From assembly GCA_028023455.1 (NCBI GenBank), contig JAQFVV010006352.1, positions 2,004,204 through 2,068,203 of the forward strand: a stretch of 64,000 nucleotides of DNA, written 5' to 3'. The translations under genes were made by a program, and so were the position numbers. The DNA is from Epiperipatus broadwayi. Taxonomy: Eukaryota; Onychophora; Udeonychophora; Euonychophora; Peripatidae. Positions 10,502-24,885 of this stretch are shown here, in pieces. How positions within the stretch are numbered: position 1 is the first letter of the stretch; every line of letters starts with the position of its first letter. The notes beneath the pieces are model-generated. The model saw only the letters and a program-made list of their open reading frames with translations, was not told where the DNA came from and searched no databases.

Positions 10502-12265
10502 TGTGACCGGTCGCCTTATTCAACCGTTCATATAGGGATTGAAAGCTCCGAAACAAACATGATATAGCGTAAAGCTTTATTTATTTTCCTATATCGATAG
10601 TTGTTCATTATCAACACAAGGGGGCGCCAGATACGATGATTTAATTTACAATTTAATTTCTCGCATCACCTTACGTCATATCAAAATGATTTCGAAGTCT
10701 AATCCCCGCCCATAAGCTCAAACTCCCAGCATGGACCAATAAGGGTCACTCAGGGTCGCGATGAAATTGTTTCAAGAATATCATTCTGGCAAAAGACACA
10801 ATAATAACCAATGGAGAAGAAGCTTGGTTGATTTACAGATCGGTCCAAATATTGGACCGGGTCATTGGTTATTTGGCGACTAATACGAATGTTTGACTTA
10901 TGCATCCTTATATAAAAATTTAGAAGCTTATAATATCATCCCCCCGTTATCATACAGTCCAATAGAATTATTCATACTAGCTTTATTGACATTTACTTAC
11001 ACTTATTAATAATAGGCCCTCCCAACTCTTAAACCTATCTTAACTACATAGTAAATAAACATCGCGACTTACGGCACGATGAAACTTAAAGAAATAAACA
11101 AAACAAAAAAATAAGAAAGACAAATTTAAAAGTAAAATAATTAATCGCATGAATAAATGCTGATTATAATACTTAAAATAACAAAAAAAAATATAGATTT
11201 ACTTATAGGAAATGATTTGAGAAATGCTCGACTTGTTTAAATTATAAAAAGAAATTTATTGAATATAAAAAAAAATGCAATATTGATTAATAGTTTTATT
11301 TACACGCACATACGTGCATTCACGCACTCGCACAGAAAAGAACATATTATGCATAATAAACATGGATGATAAAATACATATTTCCTTTTATATTTTGAAA
11401 TTAGGTGTGTTATAGCTTAGAAGATAATAATTAAGGTCAAAGTTCATAACTGAAAAGTCCTAAGATTTAAAGATGAGGAATTGCATAGCATGTGATTTAC
11501 GAAGATTAAAATAATAAGTTTAAATATGAGGAATTACGGATCATTTATAGTTTGTTTTACGAAAAGTCGAATTTAATTAATTATGAGATTGCCTTTTAAA
11601 GTTTACGTAAAGAATGAATGAAAACATTATAAAATAAAGTGTTTACCTAGGATTTTTGCTTAGTCTTCCGCTGCTTCTACTTTGGTGAGGGTTCGAACAT
11701 GGTAGATGATGTTTTCCATAATACGAGGTTATTCTTTTTTTTTTTTAAAGTTCAGCGTAGTGGGTTTGGACGATTCATGTATTTCAAATGGAACAACATT
11801 ATTGAACTGGTTGGAGCACTATTTTCGGATGGTACTGTTGTTGATCATTCATAGCTGTGGAGATGTTCTGGTGGCGGAGCGTCGATCAATCACTGAAGGG
11901 TTTCCTAGCCCATCATGACGATCGACGCTCTAAATACTGATTTCACTGCGATCATATTGAATAAACCGGATAGCAAAAACAAAATGAAAACGAGATGATG
12001 AATGACTTTTGACTAATGAATTTTGAATAAAGGATAAAGAAAGAATAAAGAATGAATAATATCTTTAGATTTTGCTTGATATTTATATGGGTTGGGTATT
12101 ATCTGAGGATCGAATCTCCACCCAGAGTTCAATATTTTTTTAGTTGTCGATATGGTCCGTGTCCTACGTAATGTTCACTCAATCCATATGCTGGAGGCAA
12201 TCTTAGGTTTAGGCAATCTCATATTGCAATCTCAGTTAATAAATAAAAATACTTATTCACACCTT
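10502..12265 (-). mobile_element. LTR-like block with TGTGACC end and GC-richer first 500 bp
   Basis: It begins directly after a TA tract with TGTGACCGGTCGCC and carries gggggcgccagatacg at about the position where the LTRs at 44990 and 47653 carry agggcgccatctaggc. I therefore read it as an LTR or solo LTR of a related family in the same orientation, with its U5 side on the left. The first 500 bp are clearly richer in G+C than the window. No matching TTACA end could be located, so the right boundary is a guess. No coding region is recognised; the open frame at 11706-11918 looks incidental. Confidence 0.4.
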
Positions 12266-12969
12266 TGATGCATACGTGTGTGCGTGTTTTAAGAGAACAA
12301 TCTACTTTACATTAGTTTAAAAGTCGAGCATTTAATCTTTCTCAAAAATCATTTCTATAAGCTTTTAACTTTTACTACAGTTATAATTTAAAATAAACCC
12401 CTTTTTAATTATCCCTGCGGCATATACAAGTAAAAATCACTTATTGAGATTAAAATGGCATATTAGTAATACGTTTTATATTTTATTTTTAGAGGATATT
12501 ATTTTAGTAGATTATGTGAAAGCCTTAAACTATTTAATCAGAAATATTAACATTTTATTTTACAGTGTATTTTATAAAGTATTGAAAGAAAACTATATCT
12601 ATTTTTCATCATAAGTTGAAAGTGAGAAAAAACAGAGTGTTTACATTGCTTGTGTGTGTGCGTATATACATGTACCGACTTTGTCTCGGTATAATATATA
12701 TATATATATAAATGAAAGCATATGTTATACAGTAGATGTGTCAATCTACTGCATACTGCTCTTAAAAGTAAATTAATGAATACAAGTGAGTAGCAGATGC
12801 AAATGCTATTGCACCCATTTATGAGTAAAAAATATTTATAATTAAATATTATACATGAATAAAACAGTGAGAAATACATTTTTTTTTGTTATGGTCTGAA
12901 TTTAACATAACAATAAATAAACGGTATATATATATAATATTATGATTCGATGTCTGTATTTTTAAAGTA

Positions 12970-13245
12970 ATATACGTAATTATATAACTGAATATTTGTA
13001 AATACAGTAACTAAATAATTAAAAATTTTATCCACTTAGGAGTGCTTTCAATAATCCCAGTAATCTGTTTCAACTATAGCTTTGAAATGCAAGCAGCAAA
13101 TGTTAAGATCATGGAGTTGTGGGAAAGTTAGCATTTCAAAGCTTTAGTTGAAACAGATTACTGGGATAATCGAAAGCGCTTCTAAGCGGATAAAATTTTA
13201 ATTATTTAGTTACTATATTTACAAATATTCAGTTATATAATTACA
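12970..13245. repeat. Foldback (MITE-like) repeat with about 115-bp arms
   Basis: Left arm (about 12977-13092) and right arm (about 13125-13242) are near-perfect reverse complements; landmarks are cagtaatctgtttcaact against agttgaaacagattactg, and aattatataactgaatattt against its complement at the right end. Short TA tracts lie on both sides. No protein is encoded. Confidence 0.85.
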
Positions 13246-13361
13246 CACACATATATATATATTAAATGTGAAAAAGTAGATTGTGTCAAAATATAGACAT
13301 TTTTATATAAATATATCTTGGCACTCTGCCATATTAATACTAATATAAAAAGAAACACTAA

Positions 13362-13669
13362 GTCAGAGATTAAATATGTTTATTAAATTATTAGCACCAA
13401 CTATTTTTTTGATGCTTTCATGCTTATTCTGCTGAAAAAAATCTATTTTCTGCTGATTTGAAGACTATTTGTTCTCTGGTACATTACATATTCATTTTTT
13501 GTAATCAACCATACTTTTTTTATTATTTTTTGTTTTTGGTTGCTTTCTCTTGCACACTTTTTAAACATAATTTGGTTGATGTATTAGTGACATAAATTTT
13601 TGTCTGTGACTTTTTATACATTAGAGAATGCTGGGTCATTATTGTTTTAAGGTACGCATTGGTATCACC

Positions 13670-13707
<38 letters not shown>

Positions 13708-13890
13708 ATATTATATATATATATATATATATGGACAGTCAATTTGATTGCACCTACAGCATAACTAGAGAACAAATAGTATTTAGATCACGAGGAAGTA
13801 GTATTTTTAACAGAATAATAGTGAATATGACATGACAAATATATACTTAGTGCTAATAATTTAACAAACATATTTGAATTCTGACATCAT
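13362..13890. repeat. Foldback repeat with long TA-rich core
   Basis: Left arm (about 13362-13485, containing aaatatgtttattaaattat and ctatttgttctctgg) is complementary to the right arm (about 13750-13890, containing agagaacaaatag and ataatttaacaaacatattt). The core holds two TA runs at about 13674-13731. The arms differ more than in the neighbouring foldback, so it is probably older. Confidence 0.7.
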
Positions 13891-14129
13891 TATATATATA
13901 TGTAATCAAAGATGACACTCTTTTATATAAATTGAAGTATGCTTAAATAAATAATTAAGTTTAATGAATTAAAAACTAGAACATTTAAGAAAGTAAACAT
14001 ATCTATGTTAAGATTTAGTTCATTTTGATTTAAAAATTTTCTAAGTTTCTTTTTTTTTCTGAGAAAAGAATTGTTTTATAAAATGGCCCATCATAGACTG
14101 TCAATTATGTGAATTACTAAATAAAATTG

Positions 14130-14848
14130 TTTAAATACTTGTCTATGTTTAGTGTTTTCCTGAAGTTTTGTGATGATGGTGTTCTAGTTATATTTTTATA
14201 TTGGACCATTACCATCATCTTATATGAGTATTGCATGTCTTTAGAAAAATTTAACTTTTTATTTAAATATTTCAAAAACATTCAACTGTTAGTAATAGCA
14301 CATCAATCAAGTTTGTATAAGCACAACATTTTGAGAGGTAATATTCTTCCCTCTTCCTCAGGTATTGCTGGTTTGATTAGTGACAATACTAGCATAGAAT
14401 TTGAACCTCGGTACTTGCATTCTTGAGTATTGAATTTTAAGGTAATGCCCTAACCAACTGAACTATCCTTCTAAAGACCACAGTCAGTAGAAATTTCATA
14501 TACTTATCTATGAGATTTTTCCTGATTTCTCCACATTTTTCTAAGAGCAAAGTTGATTAGTGATTTCCATACATTATATATAGTCATGCTCAGTTGATTT
14601 GTGGGACTTTTTTACCATTGTCATGTGAGCAGCTGTTTAAATTTTTTCTTTGTACTTTTTCTTTTCTATCCAATATTTTTGTATTTTCCCAATTGAATGT
14701 ATGTTCATTGACTCATACATTGTCTGCTATCTTAGACAAATCTGTTTTCTCTTTTGTAATTATCAGTTTGTGTTCTTGCAAGCACTTTTCAGTGAGACAA
14801 CTGGTTTTACCAATATATGTTCTTCCACATTCACATGGTATTTCATAG
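14130..14848 (-). mobile_element. Penelope-like element fragment (GIY-YIG and tail)
   Basis: It is collinear with the tail and endonuclease part of the copy at 6930-7700. The tail begins near 14130, the tRNA-like module is at about 14395-14470 and the endonuclease region at about 14590-14845. It stops abruptly inside the GIY-YIG region, where a piece of LTR element starts, so one inserted into or deleted the other. Confidence 0.75.
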
Positions 14849-16200
14849 ATATCAATAAACTTCCTCAAAAACAAAAAAAAAACATTAAGAAAAAAATTTA
14901 TTTAGTGTTAATAATTACGTTACAGAAATTAATTACATACTAAACTTTTTTAAAAAGACAAAACTTTGGTTAGTAATTACAGACAAATATAATGATAAAA
15001 AATTGTTGACTGCTGATTCTTTACTACCAGCTATATTTATGTCCCCTCCCTTCCAAGTTTTTTTTCTCCTACTTTTAACTATTACTTAGGCAAGTTAAAT
15101 GGTTGGATTTTAAATAAGACTTTCTTTTTAAAAATAAAATATTTATATTAACTATTTCATTTTTATTCCTTGCATTTACCCCTACATTGCACTTTTTTTT
15201 TTACTGGCAGTACTTTTTACACAAAATTCAAACTATATCTTTACATTAGTACAAAAAATATATTTATTTCAGAAAAAATGTTACTGGCATGATTTATTTT
15301 TAAAATTCTCAGGATACTCATGGTTATAATGTATTGGTCCATGTTGGGTGGCCAATTATAATGGTCGGGGTAAGTTCAGAGTCTTCTGTGGCAGGCGACA
15401 TACTTTAACATGCCTTGGCCTTGGTGGTTCTTTGATGGCACAAGCAAGAGCAGTAGAGGCTACATAATGCATGGCAAAGAGTGGATCTGAAGATGGAGGA
15501 AAAGGCAGCTGAAGGTCGTAATAAAATATTTATGTAAAATTTGGATCTTAACTTACATATCTGCCTACTATATAAATTTTTAGGGTTCCAATAGCCTGGT
15601 GGCGACCTGTACAGCAGATATGTAAGACTCTGAACTTACCCTGATCGCTATAATTTGCACCCAACATGGGGTGTATAATATGATCCTGCATGTAACAGAT
15701 CTTCATGCTTCATTTACTAATTACACCAATATATCCAATCGATTAACCCAATTTAACTATGAAACAAATAACCTAAGATTAACCCTCTCTTAATTAAACT
15801 AATATAACTTTACAAATCTATGCAGCCATTTATGCCTGACTTAAATTTAACATTTATATAATTTAGTCAATAAATATTAATAAAAAAATGGAAATGATTA
15901 CATTAGCAAACTCAAATATCTTAATAATTGATTTTGAAATCTTAAAAGTCAGATAAAAGTTCATTTTAAAAATTAGGTTTAGTTGATTATTAAAAGCTTG
16001 TCAAATCTTGACCAAAGTTTTTTTAATTACATTTTTTTAAAATTTTACAGTTCATATCTTACAGTAAAAGAGTCCCGGTTCCTGGTGCCAATTCCTGCAA
16101 AGTCTTTATTGGAAGACCAGTCTGTTGTTTTGGAGGTGGCCTTAGCTGGTTCAATCCTGGTACTATTTTATTGCAGTACCCCTATGATTCGGGTCTGCAA
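14849..16200 (-). mobile_element. Rearranged, older copy of the non-autonomous LTR element
   Basis: The part 14849-15355 aligns with the interior of the element at 47103-47652, including aataaacttcctcaaaaa at its start and a primer-binding-site-like TGGCCACCCAACATGG on the minus strand at 15337-15354. The part from about 15700 to 16190 aligns with the LTR at about 45745-46510. Between them (about 15335-15690) the U5/PBS junction occurs twice in inverted orientation. No gag or pol is seen. The divergence from the 45-50 kb element is substantial, so it is an old insertion. Confidence 0.7.
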
Positions 16201-16357
16201 CATAATCAATATCAACCACAAAAAAATGATGCTGAATAATTGTATAATTATTATTATTATTTTTTTTTACAAAAATTGTTTTTTTTTTCATCTTGCCCAA
16301 CCTTAATTAATAAAGTAAACTTTGCATACTTATCCAAACATACTCTTGCATACACAT

Positions 16358-17032
<675 letters not shown>

Positions 17033-17194
17033 TATATGTGTAATGATATTTATAATGAAAATTTGCATACTTCTAAAATCAAAGTAATATGTAAATTAAT
17101 CAATTATATAAACACCATTTAATAATCACTCTGATACAATGCTTACTGTAAACTGTATATAATTTTTCAATCACACTAAAATAAACAGTAATTA

Positions 17195-17530
17195 GTTCTT
17201 GTCTGAAGGTTTGGGATGATGGTATATTAGATGTGATAATTTTTTAGACTATTTCCATCATCTATCATTCAATGCTGATGTATGGAAAATTTTAGATTTT
17301 ATTTAAACTTTTCAAATACCAACAACTTCTTAATAATAACACACAAATAGACAATACAGTTTAGTAATTTCACAATGTTTTGAATAGTAGTATTCTCTAC
17401 TTTTTTCAGGTATTAGTGGCCTGACCTGTGATAATATTAGCATAGAAATCATACTTACACCTTTAAATTTTTGAATATTCAATTTTTAAGGCAACATTCT
17501 AACCAATAAAGTTTACAATTTGAAAAATAG
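17195..17530 (-). mobile_element. Penelope-like element tail fragment
   Basis: Collinear with the tails at 6930-7250 and 14130-14470 but more diverged. It includes the tttatttaaacttttcaaatacc block and the region matching the tRNA-like module near 17470-17510. No endonuclease sequence is left. Confidence 0.6.
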
Positions 17531-18602
17531 ATCAACATATTATCACAAATAATTAGACCATCCTACACAAATCTTTCATGGTTTCCAGTGATCTTCAATT
17601 AGTAGTTGGGTAATCTACTTAGTTTTTTTCAATATAATAAACATATTTTATGCTGTATAAAACAGATCAATTTTATAACATAAAATAATTATAAAATAGT
17701 CCATTACTACAAACATTTGCAATAAACAAAATATTTAATGATGCTCAATTACATTTTAAAAAACTGTTTGGTTTTGAGATTGTCATCTATTATACTAAAA
17801 AGACTAGTTAGTTGACAGTTGTGGGTTAAATTTAATGCTAAAGTAGTAAAATATACTGATTAGAGTGATAGATAAGCTGTTTATTTTTGCACCAAGTCAA
17901 GATTGATATCAGTGTATTACAAGTGATTTGGTTGGCTAGGTTGCTAAATATTGTTGGAGTAGATAATTTACGTATTTTTACAATTTAGCAGAATGCATGT
18001 TTAGATTATATTATAGTATATTAATTAAAATGTTGCAATTTATTATCGATTTCAATTCGTTTAAATGTTTAATAGTGTTACATCGAAAAAAGGATTAGCT
18101 TACACTTTAAAATCTGTGTAGTATTAATATAGAATAGATTATGTTGGAAAAATAATTAGTTTGTCTATCTGCAAACTAAATATATTTTATAAAAAACATA
18201 ATACAATTGTACTGATTGGGCTTATTAACTGATTTATTCAACATTATATCATAATTGGTAAGAATGAAGTAAAGTAAATTTGAAAGGCTTCATTATTAAC
18301 ATTGTGCTGAAGGTCAATGTTAAGGCATGAAACGATAGTACTGGATGGATTGATTGACTAGTTATTTTAGAGTGATGCCAAAGTTGGTAAGTATACATTA
18401 AAGATGACACTTTTGGATGAATTGTTAAACGTTATTGTTTAAATAATTAATCCATATCTATGTATATGTAAAGTTAATAATGTAAATGGTTAAACCACTT
18501 GAGTAATCTTTAATTTTTAAGTGAAGTATTTTTGTTATAATGCTGATGCATATCATTAAACTTATAATGCACTATGATTAGTGTTAAGAAAATTATAGTT
18601 AA

Positions 18603-18740
18603 ATTTTATATTATGTATATAAAGTTGTCACCCATATATATTTCAGATGAATATATATATATATATATATATATGTGTGGCAAGTATATATATTTTATAT
18701 TATGTATATAAAGTTGTCACCCATATATATTTCAGATGAA
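18603..18740 (+). repeat. Direct duplication of a splice acceptor (49 bp, offset 89)
   Basis: Positions 18603-18651 and 18692-18740 are identical over 49 bases. Each copy ends in tttcag followed by ATGAA, the acceptor and first bases of the next exon. A TA tract and a short TGTGGCAAG segment lie between. Because the offset of 89 is not a multiple of three, use of the upstream copy would shift the frame relative to the downstream one. Confidence 0.95.
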
Positions 18741-18818
18741 GATTCTACTTTTAAAAATCACTTATCTCCATGTCAAGAGCAACTTCAGGATATTGCAGAA
18801 AGAATAAAAGATGCCAAA
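18736..18818 (+). CDS. Exon: first part of a split thyroglobulin type-1 domain
   Basis: This 83-bp exon enters in phase 1 and leaves in phase 0. After a short acidic/polar linker (EDSTFKNHLSP) it has C1 of a TY domain in PCQEQLQD and the following amphipathic helix IAERIKDAK, which is the usual place of the conserved R-x-x-A stretch. The acceptor tatatatttcag is one of two identical copies 89 bp apart; the downstream copy is chosen because it keeps the frame. The donor is GTAATA at 18819, acceptable but not consensus. The domain continues in the exon at 54676. Confidence 0.8.
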
Positions 18819-21299
18819 GTAATATATGTTTATTTTATTTAACTTTTTAGGTATATTTTGTTTTTCTATCAGTGTATATTTATCTGACATTCTGTGTCTT
18901 ACTTAATATTGATCTATTTAGACATTTATTCCTCTTTGTATCAGTCTATCTGTCTTCAAAATCTATATCGATTTAATCCATATCGGTCCATTTATCTTTC
19001 TACTTAATATATTTAGAAATCATTCTATCTATTTTCTATTTATATATTTATTTTCCTTTCATCCCTATAGGATAGATGCTATATTCTTGCTATATTTCCT
19101 CTCTTGCTACATGAATTTTATATTTTTATACATACTTAATGAAAAACAAATTTTATTCTGTACAATGTGATACTGATTCTATAGTATATTTTATTTATTC
19201 ATTGAAATAAAAATAATTATATAAAGATTATTAAAAATATTTTTTTAAAAAAATATTATTCACAAACATTTCTATTACAAGAATCTAAATAAAAATTTAT
19301 TTAATAAAAGTTTAACAGTTAAATTCAATCTGCAGAAGAAGCAATGTCACCAAAGGTAGCTATGCAATTTGAAAGTAAAAAATTAAAATGCTTGTTTTTT
19401 TCTTAATGTTATTCCGATATTCTTAATTATATTTTTAAAATGGAATATTTATATATATTGAATATTTGAACAATGGAAAAATAATGCAATATGTTAGCAT
19501 AACTTGATTTACCATTTAAAATGCAAAAAGTATTTTATTACAAAAACTATGTAATATTATGTACTGAAAAAAGTTTATGCTTAGAATTATGTATTTTTCT
19601 AATGGTTGGTAAAATATAATAATAGGTTTATGATTGTAATACAACTATTGGTATAGATTTTTAACAGAATGACAAATATGTAATTAACTACTGATTAAAA
19701 TAGATAATTGAATACTTGCAAGAATAATTATATTTTACAACAAATATTTTATTATTGTTATTTTAAAATCATCTTACAGTCTATTTATTATCTCATACAC
19801 TTAACTAAGTCACTCCAGTATCAACCACTTGCAACAAGTATGATCATCCAAATTATTATTACTATATAATACAATTAAAAAACTATAAATATGTTTATGC
19901 ATAGGTCTTGTTGAGCTAACATTCTGTTAATTTTATACTTTGTGCTGGTATCTTTTTAATTTCTTCATCAGAAAACTTTTCTTTATAAGTTTCAACATTT
20001 TTTCTAATTGTAATTCTTCATTCTATTCTATTCAAAGCCACATTTTTTTCAATAAACACAATCAATATTGCATTTTTTTAAGAATGTCTTTGAGGTAATC
20101 TTATAATTTAATTGGGCCTCTCCTACAAAATTCTTACTCAAATTTACTATAAAACACTTTTCCATTAGGCAATCCTGTACTTATTATGTATTTATTATGC
20201 CCAACCCAATAAAGATAATGATTTTACAATAATGACTCTATAGTATTTCCGTTAACAAACTAAATAACTATTAATTAGGCTTATAATTTTGACGTCATAT
20301 TTTCAGAAATTTAGGAAGACCCCTTAAATAAAATGTTAATTTCTTCTCAAATAACACAACAATAAAATTTTCGAGGCTCGTCATTTATTGTTTATTACAT
20401 TACATTATATAATCTTTTTCTTTTAACAAGAAAATGTTTTTTTTTTTTTTTTACTGGACTTTAGTACAAAAATTATTAAACTAATATTATGAGATATTAT
20501 TTTATATAGCGCTATAGAGTTCAAAAACCATAAACATGTTTATAAAAAAATATTATACAAAAATCCATTTTTTTGTAAATATTATTTAATTTTTATCTAG
20601 GATCTGACAAATATTCTTTCTGTTGCACAAATACATTGACATTCCTGTCCTTTTTTTTAAGAGAAATTATTTACAAATTATAGAAAAATATGATATTATA
20701 TGAGATATTAATTACTATTATAAGTATATAGAGATTTAAAGAATGGATCAAAAGTTGTTTTACTTTAATATATGCTTATTAATATAGTTTTAAATTTTAT
20801 TAATAACTTGAATAGATATATTTCAACTAAGTTAAACATTTGCAAGCACAATTTAAATAATTCTTTTTTCTTCTTCATCATCTACATATTGATAATGTTA
20901 GAAAATAAGATTAATAACTCCTTTACTTATAAATTTTATTCAATACAAGCATATTATTTTCACAAAAAAATTTGTTTTATTACTGTTTTGATTGCCTAGC
21001 CGTATTCAACTAAACTGTAAAGTATTTAAACACACGTGACTATATAGAAATGATATATTATAGAATAATTAAATGTAAAATATATAACTCATATTTTAAT
21101 TGTAAATGTATAAAACATTGCATAGACCATTATAATTATACTAATCTTAAATATTATACACTATTGTTTTATTTAATACCAATAATATATTATTTTGTTT
21201 TAAATTTTTATATGCACTTTTATATAATGCTTATATTTAATGCCTAATTTATATTTATTTTTTTAAATCTTATGTTTATATATATGGTTAAAGATAAGA

Positions 21300-21545
21300 C
21301 AGTTGTCCTTATCTTTATTAAAGTCGCTATCTTGTTCGGGGTTTGTGAGGTCCCTCTATCGGCAAACTAATGTTGCTTTACTATTAGAAATTTTAAGGCA
21401 CATTCATTACAGATTAAAGCCTATTAAGTATTTACATATACTTCCTGTGCATTCAATAAAATATAATGACAACTCTTGTAAATTAATTATTTAATTGAAG
21501 CTATTTTTAATTTTACATAAAATTTATGGACTTAAATCATACATT
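21300..21545 (+). mobile_element. Possible non-LTR retrotransposon ORF2 C-terminal scrap
   Basis: A short frame contains HIHYRLKPIKYLHILPVHSI and, after a frameshift, LFLILHKIYGLKSYIS. This resembles the LxxLPVxxRIxxKLxxLxxKxxxGLAPxYIS segment that follows the reverse transcriptase in many animal non-LTR elements. The match is partial and the remaining element is absent, so this is a tentative call. Confidence 0.35.
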
Positions 21546-22785
21546 TCTTTTTTTTTTCATTATATTTTAATTTCTTATTTTTTTCATTTACTTTCTTTGC
21601 ATTTCTTCATATATTCATATATATTGCTTATAATAATTCATCTTATATACACTTTAATGCAAACAATTATTTGAATAAAACTTCTTTATTTTCCTGACCG
21701 TTTCACCTGTCCAGCAGCCGTCACCAGAGCTACAATATTTGAAATTAAGCACTCTCTCTATTGCTGCAAATTTATATGTGAATTTAGATTTAATACTGTA
21801 TAAAGTTTAACTTTCATTAATCCATAGGAAGGCAATCAATATAGTTTTTAAATAAGTTATTTCAAAATTATTTTGAAAGAAGAGACAAATGATTTGATTG
21901 ATATTACAATGAGTATTCCAAAAGCAATTTTCTAAAATTCATTTAATAGTCGAAGACAGTAAATTGGATTTTCTTGAAAATAGTATATGGTGATAATTCC
22001 TGTTGTTTTAATTTATCTATTTAATGCAAAGGAATGATATATTTTTCTAGTGAGGCAAAATGCCCAGAATAAATTTGTATACTCTGCCATTCTGGAGAAG
22101 ATGATCAAAATGTCTATTTTAAAACTTGCTTTGACCAAATCCTGAATGCACTATAGTTTTACAAAAACTGATTAAATTTTGCCAAAAGTCATATTTATAG
22201 TCTCTGGTGAGCGAGTATCTGAATTCATCACCATTATCCAAAATTCTTTACTTTGTTTAAGATTTTATGGAGAAAAAATGACTCTTGCTATGGTAATATG
22301 GAATAACAGGCGATCATAAATATCTGGGTTTATTCCAAAAGCATAAATTTTAGACATTGATTGAAATGAAAAAAAAAACACCAAATCTTTAATATTATAC
22401 CTTAGTCTGACTCATTTAAAAATTTTACATTCATTTATTTAACAAGTAAATAATACATAATGTCTTTTTAATGTTCTCAAATATTTGATTTTAATAAATT
22501 AATTTTAATTAATACATTTTGAACTGAATTGTAATGTTAAATAAAATAAATTAATTTACTAGACTTACATTTATAAATTTTAAATTAATAATGTTTTAAA
22601 TAGATAGACATTGCATGCATACACACGTATACTTTTAAATGAAATATTAGTTTTACTAATTTAGCTAAATTTAATCTCAATTGTATAATTATCGTATTGT
22701 AATTGTTGTAGAACTGTTTCAAATATTTTTTTTTTTAGTTTAATTTTATGTAACCTATTTTGTATATAATTTCTATAATATAAAT

Positions 22786-22921
22786 TTTATAGATATAATA
22801 AACATCTCCATACTTCCCAATTCTTTTAAAATTCATATAAATAAAGATATAATAAAAGACAAATGATCTCCAAGATGCATTTCGTGCTGAACCAGCACTC
22901 AACAGTTTGATCAGGTCACTA

Positions 22922-23013
<92 letters not shown>

Positions 23014-23345
23014 ATATGCAAAGTATTTATATAGAGTAAATTGTTACATTTTCGTTTACCATTGTCAAACTCCCTCCACTCACAACTTTGACGCCATCCA
23101 TTTCAGATAAATATACTAATGATTATTACTAATCATTTTCGAAACTAGAGATTATCTCTAGTACATAAACTTTAAACCTCAGTTAAAGATTAATATATCT
23201 GATTTTTAAAATTTTATACATACGGTGTTATTCACCTTTCTCTGTCCCGTATGTAATATTTTTATAGATATAATAAACACCTCCACGCTTCCCCAATTGT
23301 TTTAAAATTCATATAAATAAAAATATAATAAAAGATAAAAAATTC
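22786..23345. repeat. Direct repeat of about 80 bp flanking a TA-rich insertion
   Basis: The block gatataataaacatctccat at about 22792 recurs with few changes at about 23268 (gatataataaacacctccac), each followed by ttttaaaattcatataaata. Between them lie a half-copy of the foldback family seen at 54940-55090 (gatctccaagatgcatttcg near 22866) and a TC/TA microsatellite at about 22920-23010. Confidence 0.7.
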
Positions 23346-24587
23346 AACTGTGCTTTTCAAACAAACAAAAAATAATAACACAGACACACATAAATTAGAT
23401 AAACATTGATAAATAAAATCTGTCCAGAATACATTCTTAAATACTTTCTACGAATTTATATTCTTTTAGGTCATACTATGAGATAATTTTAAATTTTATT
23501 AATAACTATAATACTTGCTATATGAACAATAATAGCAATGGATTTACTTTGTTTAACTAGAAAACAAAATCAATAAAAATTTTAGCTTTTGGACTATATT
23601 GATTAACTACAATGTATACAATAATTTTTTTTTGCTAAAATGTCTTTGAAGTAAGGTATAGAAATTCTATTTATATTAAATATTACCACAAAATAAGGGA
23701 AATGGTAAATATAGTGACATTTGTGGAAAAAAATCTTAGCGATTTCTCTAAGTAAGTAGTGAATTAAATTTTTTTATTTGTTATACAAAGTGAATCATCA
23801 AGAAAATTAAAAAAATACAGTAAAACAAAATATAAATTTAGGATTAATATAATTACAATATTATATGAACTGTTTTATTCATTTGTAATTAAAATATGAA
23901 TTATGAGGTTATATTTATTCAAATATTTTGTAGCTCTAATGAAAATTGCCAAGTACTCAAAACTGCAAGAAAGTAAAATAAAATAAAACTATTTAAAGAA
24001 ACAATATGTTTGAATTGAATAAAGGGTGAATGAGAGAAGTTGTTAAGAATATAAAATTGAAATGAAATTAATAAATGCAAAGTAATAATATAAAAAAGTA
24101 AAATATTATTGTAATTTCTATTCCTTAACATATTCTTGAAACATAGAAATAAGGATATCTGAAAAACAAATTATCTGTAAGTTGCATAAACAGATTCATT
24201 ATTTGATACCAATATTAATCTCATAATATTAGTTTACTGAAATAAAATGTATTAAGATAACAGCAAACAATAATAAATTTCCACCTATGTGCTTGAAGAA
24301 TTATACTTTTTTACATCTTTAATTTTAAAATTATACGTGGCTATTTGTTCTATCAAAAATACTTATTGATGGTAGTATGAATAAAAAAAATTGTATTAGC
24401 ATTTAGATTTAAGACTTTTAAATTATTAAATATTAAATGTCATAACTAAATTGTGAAATAGTAGAATAGATTTTAAAAATAATTTATTTTTTTCGATGGG
24501 GGAAAGATATAAGAAGTGAACGCTAGTGAAATTTTGAAAATCATTAAATTAGATTAAAAACATTATAAATTAAAATTAGTCAGAAAT

Positions 24588-24885
24588 TTTATAATAATAC
24601 TTTTTAATTCTACTTATATGTTGGAATATTTACATCATCTAACATTACATATAGAATGTCTTTGGAAAAAATTCCAAATATAATTTTAATTTTCCAATTA
24701 CATTCAACTATTACGAATAGCACATAGGTTCTGTATCTAACATAACATTTTGAATCGTATAATTTTCCATTCTTCTTTAGATGTTGTTGGCTTGTGTAGC
24801 GGTATTATCATGGAAATTAAACTTGGATATTTAGGTTTTGGAATAATGAATTTTAAGGTGAAGTACCTACCAACTGCATTATATA
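24588..24885 (-). mobile_element. Penelope-like element tail fragment, highly decayed
   Basis: It follows the same order as the other tails: catcatctaac near 24634, gaatgtctttgg, ttccaattacattcaact at about 24695, and taatgaattttaaggtgaag near 24845 in the tRNA-like module. This is the most diverged copy in the window. Confidence 0.55.

Noticed and set aside
12547-12879. Minus-strand open frame of 110 codons
   Set aside because: Low-complexity Tyr/Ile-rich translation over a TA tract, no domain, and no related copy.
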